A stretch of DNA of 64,000 bases, taken from NCBI RefSeq assembly GCF_016415625.1, contig NZ_WBXP01000012.1:32045-96044 (forward strand), in the 5' to 3' direction. Positions 62,569-64,000 of this stretch are shown one piece after another. The stretch's first letter is position 1; the number at the start of each line of letters is the position of its first letter. The notes beneath the pieces are model-generated. The model saw only the letters and a program-made list of their open reading frames with translations, had not been told where the DNA came from and ran no database searches. The stretch is from Shimwellia pseudoproteus. GTDB taxonomy: Bacteria; Pseudomonadota; Gammaproteobacteria; Enterobacterales; Enterobacteriaceae. The position numbers and the translations under genes are program-made.

Positions 62569-63000
62569 ATGGATAGACTGCTCATGACGTTAGCGCTTAT
62601 TTTTTCCTCCCCGGCACAGGCGGCGGAACCGCCGGTCAAACCGGTGACCATCTACCAGTGTGCCACAGCAGAAAAACAGCAGGTCAGCGTCATCCGGCTG
62701 GGCAATCTTTATATCTATAAGCAGGGGGCGATTACCCCGCAGCACAAACCGGATATCACGCTGGTAAAAGCGGCCCGGGCATTAACCTGGCAGGGAAAGC
62801 GTGATAAGCACCAGACGCTGGCGCTGAGTTTTCACCAGCAGGATATGCACTACCGGCTGGTGTCAGATGCCGCCGGGCAGGGGCACTATGTGGATATCTA
62901 CCGGGGAGAGGTCCGGCAGCGCCATATGAGCTGCCTGCCGGGGACCATTGTCGACCATCTTAAATACTATGTGGATGATATTCCCTGGCGGCATAGTTAA
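62569..63000 (+). CDS. Secreted protein of unknown function
   Basis: A 143-residue protein that I do not recognise. The N-terminus MDRLLMTLALIFSSPAQA is a signal peptide, predicted cleavage before AEPPVKP. The mature domain has two cysteines, Cys31 (YQCATAE) and Cys122 (HMSCLPG), which may form a disulfide in the periplasm, and alternating beta-like segments (QVSVIRLGNLYIYKQG, LALSFHQQDMHYRLVSD). AAAGGG precedes the ATG by six bases. It occupies the place of ybaA-ylaB of E. coli, between ffs and ylaC, and is convergent with ylaC. Confidence 0.8.
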   Translation: MDRLLMTLALIFSSPAQAAEPPVKPVTIYQCATAEKQQVSVIRLGNLYIYKQGAITPQHKPDITLVKAARALTWQGKRDKHQTLALSFHQQDMHYRLVSDAAGQGHYVDIYRGEVRQRHMSCLPGTIVDHLKYYVDDIPWRHS

Positions 63001-63026
63001 GCGCCACGCTGCCAGGGACGATGCGC

Positions 63027-63509
63027 TTATTGCGGGCTGGCAACCTGGCGGGTGCTTTTATCCAGTGAGAAAATATCATAATAGGAGAGCTGGCCTTTGG
63101 TGGTCAGCAGACTACGTAAACGATGCTTCTGCCCGTGACTGACGGCCGGGGAGTGAAGAATATTGTCAATCAAGGTTTGCGGTACGTAGCGGGTATTAAA
63201 CCATTCGCCGTTATAGCAGACGCGAAAATCCAGCACATCAATATCGCTATAGCGGTAACGCGGATTCACATCAAAGAAGAAAAACCCATTCAGGATAATA
63301 AACAGCACATTGAGTAGCCATACTGAATCCGCCAGGGCAGGGGAGTAAAGCATAACGGCGAGAGTCGCCAGCCATCCGGCATACATGGCAATAAACAGGC
63401 CGGGGAAACGGCGGATAAAGCTGATACTGAAGCGCGGCAGGTTGTCGCGTTTCTCCGCGTGATTAATCTGCTCAATATTATCGGTAAGTAAGCGCTGGAT
63501 TTCTGTCAT
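63027..63509 (-). CDS. ylaC: Inner-membrane protein YlaC
   Basis: A 160-residue membrane protein matching E. coli YlaC (156). The N-terminus [16 protein letters not shown] and [15 protein letters not shown] precede two helices at about 36-54 and 62-80, with a short periplasmic loop. The conserved soluble part begins [20 protein letters not shown]. Function unknown. It is the last backbone gene before the IS5-family element. Confidence 0.93.
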   Translation of the reverse strand: MTEIQRLLTDNIEQINHAEKRDNLPRFSISFIRRFPGLFIAMYAGWLATLAVMLYSPALADSVWLLNVLFIILNGFFFFDVNPRYRYSDIDVLDFRVCYNGEWFNTRYVPQTLIDNILHSPAVSHGQKHRLRSLLTTKGQLSYYDIFSLDKSTRQVASPQ

Positions 63510-63901
63510 GTTATCAACTCTTCGACAAATTAGCGGGGCAGGTGAATCTCTTCGGGATAGTGTGCCTTTAGTGGCACAGGCAAAACAGTAACAGTTGATA
63601 ACAAAAAAATAAGAACAGATCGACTCTGGCAGGCCGGATAACCGACAAACGCAGCGCCCATGTGGGGCGCGGGAAACAGCAATTGATTCGACTATTCACT
63701 ACTTAATTAAGAATTTTCCTGAGTTTATTTATTGGCGATTTTAAAAGCCACACGTAATAGTTTAACCTACCGCTAACTCACCGGGGAATTATACAGTCAG
63801 AAAATACGTGATGTGTGGCGACGCGACAAAATCACAAATTATATTGCTGGCGTTGAAGTGGGGGAGACACCAGATAAACCGTTAACGCTATGCGATGCTA
63901 A
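63510..63901. other. ylaC upstream region up to the insertion element
   Basis: About 390 bp, AT-rich in the middle (63680-63780). TGTGCC/GGCACA (63561-63578) and GCGCCC/GGGCGC near 63655-63670 are small inverted repeats. A frame without a start codon is open from 63777 into the insertion element and is not counted as a gene. Confidence 0.6.
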
Positions 63902-64000
63902 GGAAGGTGCGAATAAGCAGGTCATTTCTTCCCAAGCTGACTCGCTGATTAAAATTTCGCGGATCTGGGCCGATTTTTTTCCCGCAAACACATCGAATCA
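63902..64000 (-). mobile_element. IS5-family insertion sequence, terminal 99 bp
   Basis: From GGAAGGTGCGAATAAGC at 63902 to the window end the sequence follows the right terminus of IS5-group elements, with conserved stretches GCTGACTC, GCCGATTTTTT, CCCG and AATCA at matching places (comparison from memory). The orientation places the transposase gene beyond the window, reading toward it on the minus strand. CTAA at 63898-63901 fits the YTAR-type 4-bp target duplication of IS5. Confidence 0.88.

Noticed and set aside
63777..64000. Open frame running from ylaC upstream DNA into the insertion element
   Set aside because: No start codon, only about 41 codons before the element, which can occur by chance.

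Overview
The window is a chromosomal segment of an Enterobacteriaceae member close to, but not identical with, Escherichia coli. About 50 genes follow the E. coli K-12 order from malZ to ylaC (roughly 9-10 min), nearly all at E. coli length, including the conserved tgt-yajC-secDF, nrdR-ribD-ribE-nusB-thiL-pgpA, xseB-ispA-dxs-yajO, cyoABCDE, tig-clpPX-lon-hupB-ppiD and glnK-amtB blocks and the 114-nt 4.5S RNA. Coding GC is well above 50 percent and the regulators whose sites I can read (FadR, PdhR, NtrC, CRP, sigma-32, sigma-54) are enterobacterial. The genus is not decidable by eye; Shimwellia, Klebsiella or Enterobacter relatives are possible.

Layout. 1-1308 is the 3' part of malZ. 1280-6090 is an accessory insertion between malZ and acpH: a LysR regulator, an isochorismatase-family hydrolase, a membrane-anchored ABM-domain protein, a YtcJ-like amidohydrolase with a Cys/His-rich tail, and a small ABM monooxygenase. 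6196-12482 returns to the backbone (acpH, queA, tgt, yajC, secD, secF). yajD, expected next in E. coli, is absent; there is a regulatory region of about 670 bp and a divergent porin (13238-14398). tsx, yajI and the riboflavin/thiamine/lipid genes follow to 20736. An 830-bp gap (20769-21596) holds two possible small membrane proteins and a compact three-way-junction element. From 21597 to 31953: yajO-dxs-ispA-xseB, thiI, yajL-panE, yajQ, yajR, cyoE. 31965-38533: rest of cyo, ampG, yajG. 38837-48291: bolA, tig, clpP, clpX, lon, hupB, ppiD (protein quality control). 48439-58124: ybaV, fadM, queC, ybaE, cof, a cysteine-synthase-fold PLP enzyme divergent from decR, and the MdlAB ABC exporter. 58374-63509: glnK-amtB, tesB, ybaY, ybaZ, ffs, an unrecognised secreted protein where E. 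coli has ybaA-ylaB, and ylaC. The window ends inside an IS5-family element (from 63902) preceded by CTAA, a typical IS5 target duplication.

Functional links: queA, tgt and queC serve queuosine synthesis; yajC-secDF, ppiD and tig handle protein export and folding; clpPX and lon degrade proteins; ribD, ribE, thiL, thiI and dxs feed cofactor and isoprenoid synthesis; cyoABCDE is the bo3 oxidase with its heme O synthase; glnK-amtB controls ammonium uptake. I found no CRISPR array, tRNA or prophage. The most interesting non-backbone items are the 1280-6090 cluster, a 52-codon ORF with a good ribosome site just ahead of clpP, a terminator of mdlB that is also an NtrC-type enhancer for glnK, the PLP enzyme/decR pair with an Lrp-type operator, and several small ORFs and structured RNAs in intergenic regions.
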